Source: Modicisalibacter sp049808615 (GTDB lineage: Bacteria > Pseudomonadota > Gammaproteobacteria > Pseudomonadales > Halomonadaceae). From it: a stretch of DNA of 64,000 nt. Numbering within the stretch: position 1 is the stretch's first letter; each line of letters begins with the position of its first letter. The notes under the pieces are model-generated. The model was given only the letters and a program-made list of their open reading frames with translations, was not told where the DNA came from and did not search any database. Shown piece by piece: positions 42,067-50,810 of this stretch. The stretch is from the NCBI RefSeq assembly GCF_049808615.1, contig NZ_JBNCAN010000003.1, forward strand, positions 152,372 through 216,371. Reading direction: 5' to 3'. Made by a program: the position numbers and the translations under genes.

Positions 42067-44757
42067 TCAGGAAGCGGTTGTCGCCACAGGGATTTCGGTT
42101 TCGTTAAAACTGATCTCGGCATTGCCCCGGGTGTAGTAGAACCAGGTCAGGGCGATACAGATCACGTAGAAGACGATGAAGCCGTAGAGCGCCATTTCTG
42201 CCCCGCCGGTCAAGGCAATGGAGCTGCCATAGGCCTTGGGGATGAAGAAAGCGCCATAGGCGGCAATCGCCGAGGTGAAGCCGATGGTGGCCGCGGATTC
42301 CCGCTCCGCCTGCTGGCGCTGCTCTTGTGCGGAGAGATGCGGCATCAACCGTGGAATTTCCTGGCGAAAGATCACCGGAATCATCTGGAAGGTGCTGGCA
42401 TTACCGACTCCGGTGAAGAAGAACAGCAGCAGGAACATGGCGAAGAAACCCCAGAACGCACCGGGCTGGTCCTTGATGCCGAGGAAGAACAGCACTCCGA
42501 AAACGCTGGCGATCATCGCCACGAACACCCAGAAGGTCACCCGCTCACCGCCGAAGCGATCGGACACCCAGCCGGTGCCGGCCCGGGAAAGCGCCCCCAC
42601 CAGCGGCCCCAGGAAGGCGAACTTGAGCACATCGACGTCCGGGAACTGATTGGCCGCCAGCAGCGGGAAGCCCGCGGAATAGCCGATGAAGCTGCCGAAG
42701 GTGCCGGTATACAGCACGCACATCAGCCAGTTGTGCTTGCGCTTGAAGATGACCGACTGATCCTTGAAGGAGGACTTGGCGCTGGCGATGTCATTCATGC
42801 CGAACCAGGCCGCAAGGGTGCCGATGATGATGAACGGCACCCAGATAAAGCCGGCGTTCTGCAACCATAGCTGATCACCGTTATCGAGAAGCTGTGGATC
42901 ACCGCCCAGATAGCCGAATACCCCGGCGGTAATGCCCAGTGGCACCAGGAACTGCATGACGGACACGCCCAGGTTGCCCAGGCCGGCGTTGAGCGCCAGC
43001 GCATTGCCCTTTTCCTGCTTGGGATAGAAAAACGAGATATTGGCCATGCTGGAGGCGAAATTGCCGCCACCGAAGCCGCACATCAGCGCCAGGATCAGCA
43101 TCACCAGATAAGGTGTTTCCGGGTTCTGGACTGCGAACCCGATCCACAGCGCCGGTAGCAGCAAGGATGCGGTGGAAATTGCGGTGAAGCGACGGCCACC
43201 GAATATCGGCACCATGAAACTATAGAAGATACGCAGAGTGGCACCGGAGAGGCCCGGCAGCGCCGCCAGCCAGAACAATTGGTTGGAGGTGTAATCAAAG
43301 CCCACCTGAGGCAGCTTGGCAACCACCACGGACCACACCATCCACACCACGAAGGCCAGCAGCAGGTTGGGAACCGAGATCCACAGGTTGCGGGTAGCAA
43401 TACGCTTGCCCTTGGCCTCCCAGAAGCCTTGATCTTCCGGACGCCAGTCCTGCAGCACGAAGCGACTCGGGCTGGAAAGCTCCGGCAGGTCGGTGCTCTC
43501 GCGCTGGCTTTCCCACTCGGCACGCTTGACCTTGGCAATGGCGTAATGCATCCAGGCCAGAGCCGCACCGGAAATCACGAACAGCAGCATGAAGCAGCTT
43601 TGCCAGATACCTACCACGTCGTTGAGCATGCCGAAGGTCAAGGGCAGGAAGAAGCCGCCCAGGCCACCGATCATTCCTACCACGCCGCCCACGGCGCCGA
43701 CATGCTGTGGATAGTAGACCGGGATATGCTTGAATACCGCCGCCTTGCCCAAGGACATGAAGAAGCCCAGCACCATGGTCAGCGCAACGAAGGCGACCAG
43801 ATGCATGGTCAGCGAGAAACGAATCTCTCCCGCCACCCCATGCACCACGTACTCGGTAGGCGGATAACTCAACAGGAACGTACAAATGACCGAGACGATC
43901 AGCGTCCAGTACATCACCCGACGCGCGCCGTAGCGATCCGATAGCCAGCCGCCGAGAATCCGGAACAGCGAGGCGGGAATGGTATACAGCGCGGCAATGA
44001 CGCCTGCGGCGGCGATGCCCAGCCCGTATACCTCAATCAGGTAATGCGGCAACCACAGGGCCAGAGCAACAAAGGCACCGAAGACGAAGAAATAGTAGAG
44101 CGAGAAACGCCATACCCGCAGTTGGGTCATGGGCGCCAGTTGCTCCTTCAAGGGCACCGGGTTGGCACGGCGACCGGCACTCAATGGATCGGTTTTCGCC
44201 AGCACCATGAAGGCGATACCCATGGCGCCGATGACCGTGGCATACACTAGAGCGGTCGCCTGCCATCCGAGTGCCAGCAGCAAGAAGGGGGCGCCGAAAT
44301 TGGTCACCGCGGCACCCACGTTGCCGGCGCCGAAGATACCCAACGCAGTCCCCTGCTTCTCCTTCGGGAACCAGGCGGAGGTATAGGCCACTCCGACGAT
44401 GAAGGAACCACCGGCCAGACCCACACCGAGGGCGCCGATCAGCAACATCGCATAGCTGTTAGCAAAGGTCAGCAAATAAACACAAAGAGCCGTGACCAGC
44501 ATCAATAGCCCGAATACCCAGCGCCCACCGAAGCGGTCAGTCAAAATGCCCAGGAACATCCGCGAGATAGAGCCAGTAAGAATCGGCGTGGCCATCAGCA
44601 GCCCCAGCTGGGTGTCGGAAAGCCCGAACTCCTGCTTGATCTGTATCCCGAGAATGGAGAAGAGTGTCCACACCGCGAAGCACAACGTAAACGCCAGGGT
44701 CGACAACCCCAGCGCCCGATGCTCATCCTGGCGTAGAAGCGACAATACGTTTGGCAT
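42067..44757 (-). CDS. narK: Fused nitrate/nitrite transporter NarK1-NarK2
   Basis: The 896-aa protein consists of two consecutive 12-helix MFS domains (about 1-420 and 455-890). The first has RMFLGILTDRFGG and the nitrate signature GNVGAAVTNFGAP (NarK1 type, probably H+/nitrate symport). The second has LRIFYSFMVPIFGGRR, GGGNFASSMANISFF and RAGTGWVSDRFGG (NarK2 type, nitrate/nitrite exchange). Each half keeps the substrate-binding Arg before the DRFGG-like loop. Such fusions are known from Paracoccus and relatives. I chose the ATG at 44757, preceded by AAGGGG; the frame is open 14 codons further. It is the first gene of the nar operon, with an FNR-like box upstream. Confidence 0.95.
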   Translation of the reverse strand: MPNVLSLLRQDEHRALGLSTLAFTLCFAVWTLFSILGIQIKQEFGLSDTQLGLLMATPILTGSISRMFLGILTDRFGGRWVFGLLMLVTALCVYLLTFANSYAMLLIGALGVGLAGGSFIVGVAYTSAWFPKEKQGTALGIFGAGNVGAAVTNFGAPFLLLALGWQATALVYATVIGAMGIAFMVLAKTDPLSAGRRANPVPLKEQLAPMTQLRVWRFSLYYFFVFGAFVALALWLPHYLIEVYGLGIAAAGVIAALYTIPASLFRILGGWLSDRYGARRVMYWTLIVSVICTFLLSYPPTEYVVHGVAGEIRFSLTMHLVAFVALTMVLGFFMSLGKAAVFKHIPVYYPQHVGAVGGVVGMIGGLGGFFLPLTFGMLNDVVGIWQSCFMLLFVISGAALAWMHYAIAKVKRAEWESQRESTDLPELSSPSRFVLQDWRPEDQGFWEAKGKRIATRNLWISVPNLLLAFVVWMVWSVVVAKLPQVGFDYTSNQLFWLAALPGLSGATLRIFYSFMVPIFGGRRFTAISTASLLLPALWIGFAVQNPETPYLVMLILALMCGFGGGNFASSMANISFFYPKQEKGNALALNAGLGNLGVSVMQFLVPLGITAGVFGYLGGDPQLLDNGDQLWLQNAGFIWVPFIIIGTLAAWFGMNDIASAKSSFKDQSVIFKRKHNWLMCVLYTGTFGSFIGYSAGFPLLAANQFPDVDVLKFAFLGPLVGALSRAGTGWVSDRFGGERVTFWVFVAMIASVFGVLFFLGIKDQPGAFWGFFAMFLLLFFFTGVGNASTFQMIPVIFRQEIPRLMPHLSAQEQRQQAERESAATIGFTSAIAAYGAFFIPKAYGSSIALTGGAEMALYGFIVFYVICIALTWFYYTRGNAEISFNETEIPVATTAS

Positions 44758-44825
44758 GGCAGGTCCCCTTGGAATCGGATAAGAGCCGACTAGAGGCACA
44801 TTGCTACAGGGAGTCTTGAGACCTA

Positions 44826-44839
44826 TTGACCTGAATCAA
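44826..44839. promoter_or_regulatory. FNR/ANR box upstream of narK
   Basis: TTGACCTGAATCAA differs from TTGAT-N4-ATCAA at a single position. It lies 69 bases before the narK start, so an activated transcript could begin near 44791 with the site at about minus 41. Confidence 0.8.
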
Positions 44840-44872
44840 GGAACGATTGACTGGAAAGTAGCCGAATAGATC

Positions 44873-44896
44873 GGAATACCACTTAAGAGGTATTCC
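44873..44896. promoter_or_regulatory. NarL-type 7-2-7 site between narK and narX
   Basis: TACCACTTAAGAGGTA (44877-44892) matches two inverted NarL heptamers (TACYYMT) with a two-base gap at all but one position. It sits within a 24-base palindrome whose GGAATACC and GGTATTCC arms are perfect. It is about 45 bases upstream of the FNR box on the narK side, as expected for NarL activation. Confidence 0.75.
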
Positions 44897-44997
44897 AAAA
44901 ATATATTTCAAGTATTTGTATCGAATGGATTAATAGGAATTTTAGATGACTTGTTATGGGCAAGAACGACATAACGACTCAAAAGAGGTAGTGGCCC

Positions 44998-46770
44998 ATG
45001 GACCCCCTCATGCCTTACACCTTTGGCCAATCCCTGTTCTTTCGCGCAGGGCTGATCATGGCCGGCATCGTCGTCCTTGCCCTTACCAGCATGTTGGGCT
45101 CGATCGTCATTGCCGAAACGGCCAGCGGCGACGCCGCGGCGATCAATCAGGCCGGCTCGATACGCATGCAGGCCTATCGCCTTTACAGCACTCTGGACCA
45201 GTCGCTGGGGGCAGATGATCTTATCGAGCAACGCGTCACCCGCCTTGACGAAACTCTGCGAGAAGACTCGATCGTCTCGTTTGTTCCGGGTGGATCACAG
45301 CATCCCCTGACGATTCGCTATAACGAGGTGATTCGCCAATGGCAGGAGATACTGCGCCCCGCCATGCTGATGCCGGATGTTGAAAAGGAGCAGGCGTTAT
45401 CCGAGCGGGTTGCACGCTTCGTCGACGAAATGGATGCATTCGTCAGCCAACTGCAAGAAAGAGCGGAATCGCGCATCGAGATGCTTCGCCTGGTACAGGG
45501 GATTGCGCTTTTCCTGACCTTGGTATTGGCCTTTTTCGCAATGTACCAGTTAGCCAATATCATGCCCCCGCTGCGAGAGTTGTTCACTGTGGTCAATCAG
45601 GCACGCCAAGGGAATTTTGATCACCGCACCCACTACCGCAACGACAATGAACTCGGCCTGATCTCGCGCACCATCAACCAGATGAACGAGAGTCTTTCGC
45701 AGATGTATGCTCAGCTGGAACAGCGGGTTACGCTCAAGACTGCCGAGCTTCAACGCAGCAACGATGCACTGAGCCTGCTCTATCAGGCGGCGCGCCAGTT
45801 CAGCGGTTTCTCTACGGGCCATGAGCGCTATCGAGAGGTACTCGATCAGCTCGAGCGGGTCACCGGCGTCGACTCGATCACCCTGTACCTGGGCAACGAT
45901 AGCGCCCCCGCCGACGCTCGGGCCATTGCCGTCGAAAAAGCCGGACAGCATTACGGCATGCTTCTGCTGCGCTATCCGCAGGATCACGGGCCACAGCATT
46001 GGCAACAAGAACTGATCGAAACCGTCGCCGACCTGATTGCCGCGGCTCTATCCCTTGCCAAAAAGTCCGATGAGCAACGCAGGCTGGCCCTGATGGATGA
46101 ACGGGCGGTCATCGCCCGAGAGCTTCACGACTCTCTCGCCCAGTCGCTGTCCTATCTGAAGATTCAGGTGGCCCGACTGCAGATGCAGATTCGCCAGCAA
46201 AAACCCCAGACGGATCAGCAGGCCGTCATCGATGAGCTACGCGAAGGCCTCAATGCGGCCTACCGCCAGTTGCGGGAGCTGCTCAACACCTTCCGACTGC
46301 AGATGAACGCCGCGGGGCTCGAAACAGCGCTGCATGAAACGACCCAGGAATTTTCACGACGCGGTGGACTCGAGATACGGCTCAACGATGCCCTCCACCA
46401 CTCCTTCGACCAAGCCCTTGAGCAGTCTCCGCTTACCCCTAATGAAGAAGTGCATATCCTGCATCTTGTGCGGGAAGCGCTGGCCAACGTGATCCACCAC
46501 GCCAAGGCGCATCGTTGTGATATTCATCTTTGTAACGATGCAGAGGGTGGCGTAGAACTGAGTCTACGCGACGATGGCATCGGATTACCGGATCAATGGG
46601 AGCGACTGAACCATTACGGTACCATCATCATGCGTGAGCGTGCCGCAGCGCTTGGTGGGCGTCTCACTATGCAGCGCCATCCCGAAGGAGGAACACTCGT
46701 CGCACTGCACTTCATGCCTCGGTTGGCTAACGAGAATGACTCGAGCCCGCTATCCGGAGATAACCGATGA
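44998..46770 (+). CDS. narX: Nitrate/nitrite sensor histidine kinase NarX
   Basis: The 590-aa kinase has two transmembrane helices (about 12-37 and 162-185) flanking a periplasmic domain that contains the nitrate-binding P-box AAAINQAGSIRMQAYRL (47-63). A HAMP domain follows, then a central GAF-like region, and a HisKA_3 domain with His377 in ARELHDSLAQSLSYLK. The ATPase has VREALANVIHHA and DDGIGLP. GAGGTAG precedes the ATG; a second ATG four codons later is possible. It overlaps narL by ATGA and is divergent from narK. Confidence 0.95.
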   Translation: MDPLMPYTFGQSLFFRAGLIMAGIVVLALTSMLGSIVIAETASGDAAAINQAGSIRMQAYRLYSTLDQSLGADDLIEQRVTRLDETLREDSIVSFVPGGSQHPLTIRYNEVIRQWQEILRPAMLMPDVEKEQALSERVARFVDEMDAFVSQLQERAESRIEMLRLVQGIALFLTLVLAFFAMYQLANIMPPLRELFTVVNQARQGNFDHRTHYRNDNELGLISRTINQMNESLSQMYAQLEQRVTLKTAELQRSNDALSLLYQAARQFSGFSTGHERYREVLDQLERVTGVDSITLYLGNDSAPADARAIAVEKAGQHYGMLLLRYPQDHGPQHWQQELIETVADLIAAALSLAKKSDEQRRLALMDERAVIARELHDSLAQSLSYLKIQVARLQMQIRQQKPQTDQQAVIDELREGLNAAYRQLRELLNTFRLQMNAAGLETALHETTQEFSRRGGLEIRLNDALHHSFDQALEQSPLTPNEEVHILHLVREALANVIHHAKAHRCDIHLCNDAEGGVELSLRDDGIGLPDQWERLNHYGTIIMRERAAALGGRLTMQRHPEGGTLVALHFMPRLANENDSSPLSGDNR

Positions 46771-47408
46771 CTAGCCCCCGTATCCTGATCGTCGACGACC
46801 ATCCGCTGTTTCGCCGCGGTGTTCGCCAGCTGATCGACATGGATGACAACATGCTGGTAGCCGGGGAAGCGTCCAATGGCGCTGACGCCGTGCGCATGGC
46901 GGCAGAGCTCGACCTGGATCTGATCCTGATGGATCTGCACATGGCGCAGGTGGATGGTCTGGAAGCCCTAGGACAGATACGCGGTGCCGATATCGATACG
47001 CGCATCGTCATGCTGACCGTATCCGATGCCAACGAGGATATCGTGGCGGCACTTCGCGCCGGGGCCGATGGCTATCTGCTCAAGGACATGGAGCCCGAAG
47101 ATCTGCTGGTGCATATCCAGCAGGCGGCCAAAGGCATTATGGTTGTCAGCCCGCAGCTGGCGACCATCCTTGCTGACGCCATCGGTGGCAGGCGAACCGC
47201 CTCCGTCGATGTCCTGACGACCCTGACCTCTCGGGAACGGGACATTCTGCGTGCGCTTGCGAAGGGACGCAGCAACAAGATGATCGCACGACAATTGGCC
47301 ATCACCGAAGGCACCGTCAAGGTACACGTCAAGCATCTACTCAAGAAGCTGAATTTGCGCTCCCGAGTAGAAGCTGCCGTCTGGGCGGTCAATCATGGCG
47401 CGGTATGA
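46767..47408 (+). CDS. narL: Nitrate/nitrite response regulator NarL
   Basis: The 213-aa protein has a receiver domain (IVDDHPLFRRG, phosphoacceptor Asp56 in LILMDLHM, Lys in LLKDM) and a LuxR-type helix-turn-helix (TSRERDILRALAKGRSNKMIA, then ITEGTVKVHVKHLLKKLN). It is phosphorylated by NarX and binds TACYYMT heptamers such as the site between narK and narX. The ATGA overlap couples it to narX. Confidence 0.95.
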   Translation: MTSPRILIVDDHPLFRRGVRQLIDMDDNMLVAGEASNGADAVRMAAELDLDLILMDLHMAQVDGLEALGQIRGADIDTRIVMLTVSDANEDIVAALRAGADGYLLKDMEPEDLLVHIQQAAKGIMVVSPQLATILADAIGGRRTASVDVLTTLTSRERDILRALAKGRSNKMIARQLAITEGTVKVHVKHLLKKLNLRSRVEAAVWAVNHGAV

Positions 47409-47469
47409 TTCCTGTTCTCGCCATGGCTATCGAAGCACTTGTTTCAACAGCTTAGTTTAACCACTTCTT

Positions 47470-47787
47470 TCAAGAATCGGTGACATCCTCGATCCAGGTC
47501 AGGGCCGCCACGGCCGCCGGAAAGCCCAGGGTGGGGATCGACATCATCGCCACTTGCTTGAGCTCCTCGGCATCGATGGATTCTTCCAGGGCGCGCCTCG
47601 CGTGGGAATGCACCGCCCCTTCGGATCGGGCCCCCACGGCCAGCGCCAGCTTGACCAGGCGACGTGTGCGCTCATCCAGTGGCCCAGACTCGGCGCAGGC
47701 CTCTCCCAGGGCAGCATAGGCACTCCATACTTCGGGGTACTGCTCGGCGACTTCGCCGGCGCCGGAAGGTAGATTCTGCTGAGACAT
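47470..47787 (-). CDS. Carboxymuconolactone decarboxylase-family protein (AhpD-like fold, no cysteine pair)
   Basis: The 105-aa protein has the CMD/AhpD helical pattern: LDERTRRLVKLALAVGARSEGAVHSHARRALEESI and IPTLGFPAAVAALTW shortened here to the typical segments. The redox CxxC of AhpD is absent; the loop reads EGAVHSHARRA with a His retained. It is not a peroxiredoxin reductase by sequence; its reaction is unknown. Convergent with narL and divergent from the FNR gene, it probably belongs to the anaerobic gene set. Confidence 0.8.
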   Translation of the reverse strand: MSQQNLPSGAGEVAEQYPEVWSAYAALGEACAESGPLDERTRRLVKLALAVGARSEGAVHSHARRALEESIDAEELKQVAMMSIPTLGFPAAVAALTWIEDVTDS

Positions 47788-47879
47788 AAAGACATACTCC
47801 TTATAAAGTTAACGTCATGATTGCCGACAATAATCTAGGTATGACCTTGCGCCAACATCCGATTTTCATCCTTTCATTC

Positions 47880-47907
47880 TTGGGCACCTGTCAATTTAAC
47901 CTATACT
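47880..47907 (+). promoter_or_regulatory. putative sigma-70 promoter of the FNR gene
   Basis: TTGGGC (47880-47885) and TATACT (47902-47907) are separated by 16 bases, about 87 bases ahead of the start codon. The spacing is slightly short. Confidence 0.4.
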
Positions 47908-47993
47908 ATGTGCCTGCAACCATCGAGACCTTGCCCTCTTTTAGTTAGAATCGCTCATATAACTCAGGCAAGGCTCACAGTGAGGAGGAAAAA

Positions 47994-48761
47994 ATGTCCC
48001 TGCCCCGCGTTGCCGCACTCAACGAGACGCGAGACAACTGTCGCGATTGTCGTCTGCGCGAACTGTGCCTGCCGGATTCGCTTTCCAATGCGGATGTCAT
48101 CAAGCTCGAGAAGATCGTGCAACGTCGCAAACCCATCTCTCGCGGCGACTATCTGTTCCAGGCAGGGCATCCCTTCACTGCCATCTATGCAGTGCGTACC
48201 GGCTCGATCAAGACCTCGAGCTTGCTGGCCAACGGCGATGAGCATATTACCGGTTTTCATCTTCCCGGTGAGGTAATCGGGCTTGAGGCCATCACGTCCG
48301 ATCGGCACCCCAACGCCGCCATCGCCATGGAAACCTCGAGTGTCTGCGAGATCCCCTTCCACTCCCTTGAAGCCTTGGGAGAAAAGGCCCCCGGACTGCA
48401 GCAGCAGTTAGTTCGCATCATGAGTCGCGAGCTGGTGACCGAACAGGGGACCGCTCAGCTACTGACTCGGCGCTCCGCGGAACAGCGCCTGGCAGCCATC
48501 CTCTTGAATTTTTCGGAGCGCTTTGCCAATCGAGGCCTCTCCGCCAGCCGCTTCCGCCTGCCGATGTCGCGTCTGGATCTAGGCAATTATCTCGGACTGG
48601 TGCCGGAAACAATGAGCCGGACCTTCCGCCGTCTGGAGGAACAGAAGCTTCTCAACATTGCCGGCAAGGAAATCAACATCGTCGACAAGCCTGCCTTGAC
48701 GGAGCTCGCCTATGGTGCCGCCCCGGATGTTGGCTCGGCTTCACGTTCACGTCATGCGTGA
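47994..48761 (+). CDS. anr: FNR/ANR-family oxygen-responsive regulator
   Basis: The 255-aa protein has the N-terminal cluster C-x2-C-x5-C (CRDCRLRELC, residues 16-25) and a fourth Cys in SSVCEIPF near residue 117, the four ligands of the oxygen-sensing [4Fe-4S] cluster of FNR. The Crp-like helix-turn-helix contains LGLVPETMSRTFRRLEE with the ExxSR recognition of TTGAT half-sites. GAGGAGG precedes the ATG. It likely activates narK and the downstream hemN-like gene, both of which have matching boxes. The name anr follows Pseudomonas usage for the same protein. Confidence 0.93.
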   Translation: MSLPRVAALNETRDNCRDCRLRELCLPDSLSNADVIKLEKIVQRRKPISRGDYLFQAGHPFTAIYAVRTGSIKTSSLLANGDEHITGFHLPGEVIGLEAITSDRHPNAAIAMETSSVCEIPFHSLEALGEKAPGLQQQLVRIMSRELVTEQGTAQLLTRRSAEQRLAAILLNFSERFANRGLSASRFRLPMSRLDLGNYLGLVPETMSRTFRRLEEQKLLNIAGKEINIVDKPALTELAYGAAPDVGSASRSRHA

Positions 48762-48829
48762 TACCTCTACTCAAGACGTGTCTACGTAACGCCGGTGGCC
48801 TCTGTCCCTTGAGCGATGTTTGATTAGAC

Positions 48830-48871
48830 GTGACTCAAGTCAACACAGGGCGTGTCGACGCTGGCTATAGT
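48830..48871 (+). promoter_or_regulatory. FNR-dependent class II promoter of the hemN-like gene
   Basis: GTGACTCAAGTCAA (48830-48843) is an FNR-like dyad with TGAC and GTCA half-sites, and TATAGT (48866-48871) is a good minus-10. The predicted start near 48878 puts the box centre at about minus 41.5, the canonical class II distance. Confidence 0.7.
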
Positions 48872-48903
48872 GAGCGTAAAAATCCTTTCTCGAAGGATAC
48901 GAG

Positions 48904-50217
48904 ATGGTTGCTCACTCGACGCTCGATCGTGTCTTACTGAAAAAATACGCCAGCATCGCCCCGTGTCATGCTCCCTATTTCCCTCTGACGCTATTACGCG
49001 AAGGCTTCTCGCCCCGGGACCATCGCCTGGCGGCTCAGGCCAGCAACGAGGATCCCATCCCCAAGCCACTCTCGGTTTCCCTATACCTATCAGACTGCCA
49101 TGAGCTGGATGGACCGGATGCCTGTCACAAGACGAGCGTTCATCACAAAGCCCGTATTCATGAATATCTTGGCTATCTCGAACGGGAAATCGGTTTGCAA
49201 GCCGCACTTTTCGATAGTGATCGTCTCGTCGAGCACATTCATGTGAGTGGCGGCTTGTCGACATGCATGAAGTACGCGCAGTGGGAAAGGCTGTTTGGCG
49301 TATTGGCGCAACGTTTTCGTCTGGCTCAGGACGACCAGCCCACCTGCACTATCGATGTGGACGCGAATGACACTTCCGAAGGTCACATAGCGCTGCTCGG
49401 CGAGCTGGGATTCACTCATTTGAATCTAAAGGTTCAGCCCAGCGAGGAAGCCCTCGCGCTTCTTGTCGACGCCGCGCGAGATGCGTATTTCCATGCGATA
49501 AGCATGACGATGATCCTTGCCCCTCCCGGGCAGACGCTTGCTGGCTTCGATGCGAACCTGGCCACGTTAATAGCGCTACGACCGGACCAGCTCAATCTGT
49601 GTCACCCTCGCCCCGCCGGCACACGGACCAATGCCGCAGCGCTCACTCCGGCGCGTTTGCAGCACGCCATCCTGTCACTCGCGGCCGCCGGCTATGTGCA
49701 TCTTGGCCTGGGCCATTTCGCCCTGACCGACGATGCCCTGGCGCAGGCTTGGCGCCAAGGCACGCTAAGCTACAACTTACACGGGTACTCTTCTCATGCG
49801 GCTTGCGATCTGATCGGCCTGGGACCGGGTGCGCTCAGCCATATAAACGATAGTTACAGCCAGAATGCCCAACAGATACCACGCTATTACAGGCATCTCG
49901 ATCAGAGACAGCCGCCGATCTGGCGCGGGCATGACCTGCGTTTCGACGATCTGCTACGGCTTGACATCATCCATTGCTTGCTCTGTTGGCAGTGGCTTGA
50001 CGTCACCGCGATCGAAGAGCGCTACCGCATCGTCTTTCGCAATTATTTCGCACCGGAACTGACCGCCTTGGCGCCCTTCGTTGAGGATGGTCTGGTGACG
50101 ATTCAGCCCGACGCCCTCCGGCTACTGCCCCCGGGGCATCTGCTGCTGGGACGGGTGGCAGGGTTATTTGATCCTCCGCGGGGCACGTCACGGCGACGCT
50201 TGTCCCGGATCGTTTGA
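48904..50217 (+). CDS. HemN-like protein with a destroyed radical-SAM cluster motif
   Basis: The 437-aa protein follows HemN (anaerobic coproporphyrinogen III oxidase) throughout: LKKYASIAPCHAPYFP, PLSVSLYLSDC, HIHVSGGLST, LNLKVQPSEE, GLGHFALTDDALAQAWRQG, and FRNYFAPELTALAPFVEDGL. The CxxxCxxCxC motif that holds the [4Fe-4S] cluster reads C65-HEL-D69-GP-D72-A-C74, so two of the three essential cysteines are Asp, and the S-adenosylmethionine-binding GGGTPT is degraded to SGGLST. It therefore cannot be a normal radical-SAM oxidase. The frame is intact and an FNR promoter is present, so it is probably a repurposed protein, for example a porphyrin or haem binder. Confidence 0.88.
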   Translation: MVAHSTLDRVLLKKYASIAPCHAPYFPLTLLREGFSPRDHRLAAQASNEDPIPKPLSVSLYLSDCHELDGPDACHKTSVHHKARIHEYLGYLEREIGLQAALFDSDRLVEHIHVSGGLSTCMKYAQWERLFGVLAQRFRLAQDDQPTCTIDVDANDTSEGHIALLGELGFTHLNLKVQPSEEALALLVDAARDAYFHAISMTMILAPPGQTLAGFDANLATLIALRPDQLNLCHPRPAGTRTNAAALTPARLQHAILSLAAAGYVHLGLGHFALTDDALAQAWRQGTLSYNLHGYSSHAACDLIGLGPGALSHINDSYSQNAQQIPRYYRHLDQRQPPIWRGHDLRFDDLLRLDIIHCLLCWQWLDVTAIEERYRIVFRNYFAPELTALAPFVEDGLVTIQPDALRLLPPGHLLLGRVAGLFDPPRGTSRRRLSRIV

Positions 50218-50249
50218 TAATCCTCATCCGGCAGTGTCACTTGGCCGGA

Positions 50250-50654
50250 TCATGACTGTACTGCGATCATTCGCCACCAGGAGAGCGGATCGTGGGTGAT
50301 GGCGGCACCCACGATGTAAGCAAAGATCACGATAGCCACCAGCGCCGCAACTCCCCGTATGGCCGGAGTGCGACCGCGTTTGATGGCGATGGTCCCGACG
50401 CCGATATAGGCCACCAGCCCCACCAGCTTGGCCGCCAGCCAGGGTTGCCGGGTCGGCCAGGCCTCGAGCAGGATCATTAGCGTGACCCCCGCCGTCAGCA
50501 ACAGGGTGTCGATCACATGCGGAAGAATGCGCACCCAACGCTGGCCAAGTTGCGGCGACCGGCGTACCGACCACCAGGCGCGCAGCACGAATAGCGCCAG
50601 GCTCAAGCCTGCTGCCAGCATATGAAGCTGTTTGATCAGCAGATAACTCGCCAT
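50250..50654 (-). CDS. SirB2-family inner membrane protein
   Basis: The 134-aa protein has four transmembrane helices and the SirB2 pattern: LLIKQLHMLAAGLSLALFVLR near the N-terminus, HVIDTLLLTAGVTLM and AKLVGLVAYIGVGTIAIKRG. The family is poorly characterised, originally named for effects on Salmonella invasion gene expression. It is divergent from the metallo-hydrolase gene across a 156-base region with an inverted repeat. Confidence 0.85.
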   Translation of the reverse strand: MASYLLIKQLHMLAAGLSLALFVLRAWWSVRRSPQLGQRWVRILPHVIDTLLLTAGVTLMILLEAWPTRQPWLAAKLVGLVAYIGVGTIAIKRGRTPAIRGVAALVAIVIFAYIVGAAITHDPLSWWRMIAVQS

Positions 50655-50705
50655 GCAATCTCTCTGATTTACTGATAATGAATTTGACGCGACATCCCGA
50701 TCTTA

Positions 50706-50732
50706 TAGCATATCGCTATTATCTTTATGCTA
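50706..50732. promoter_or_regulatory. AT-rich inverted repeat between sirB2-like and metallo-hydrolase genes
   Basis: TAGCATA and TATGCTA form a perfect 7-bp inverted repeat with a 13-base spacer in an AT-rich stretch, suitable for an ArsR-type repressor such as the BigR regulators that control ETHE1-like genes. No bigR gene is in the window. Confidence 0.4.
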
Positions 50733-50810
50733 AAAAAGCCTAACGTTAGAACTTATTTTGCATCACGGTGTCTGCATCTTGAATGATGCCAACGAATCTG
50801 GAGACCTGCC

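Noticed and set aside
38384..42136. Very long open frames (over 600 codons each) on the plus strand opposite narG and narH
   Set aside because: They lie antisense to a clearly conserved narG sequence and have the composition of shadows of a high-GC gene; no domain is visible.
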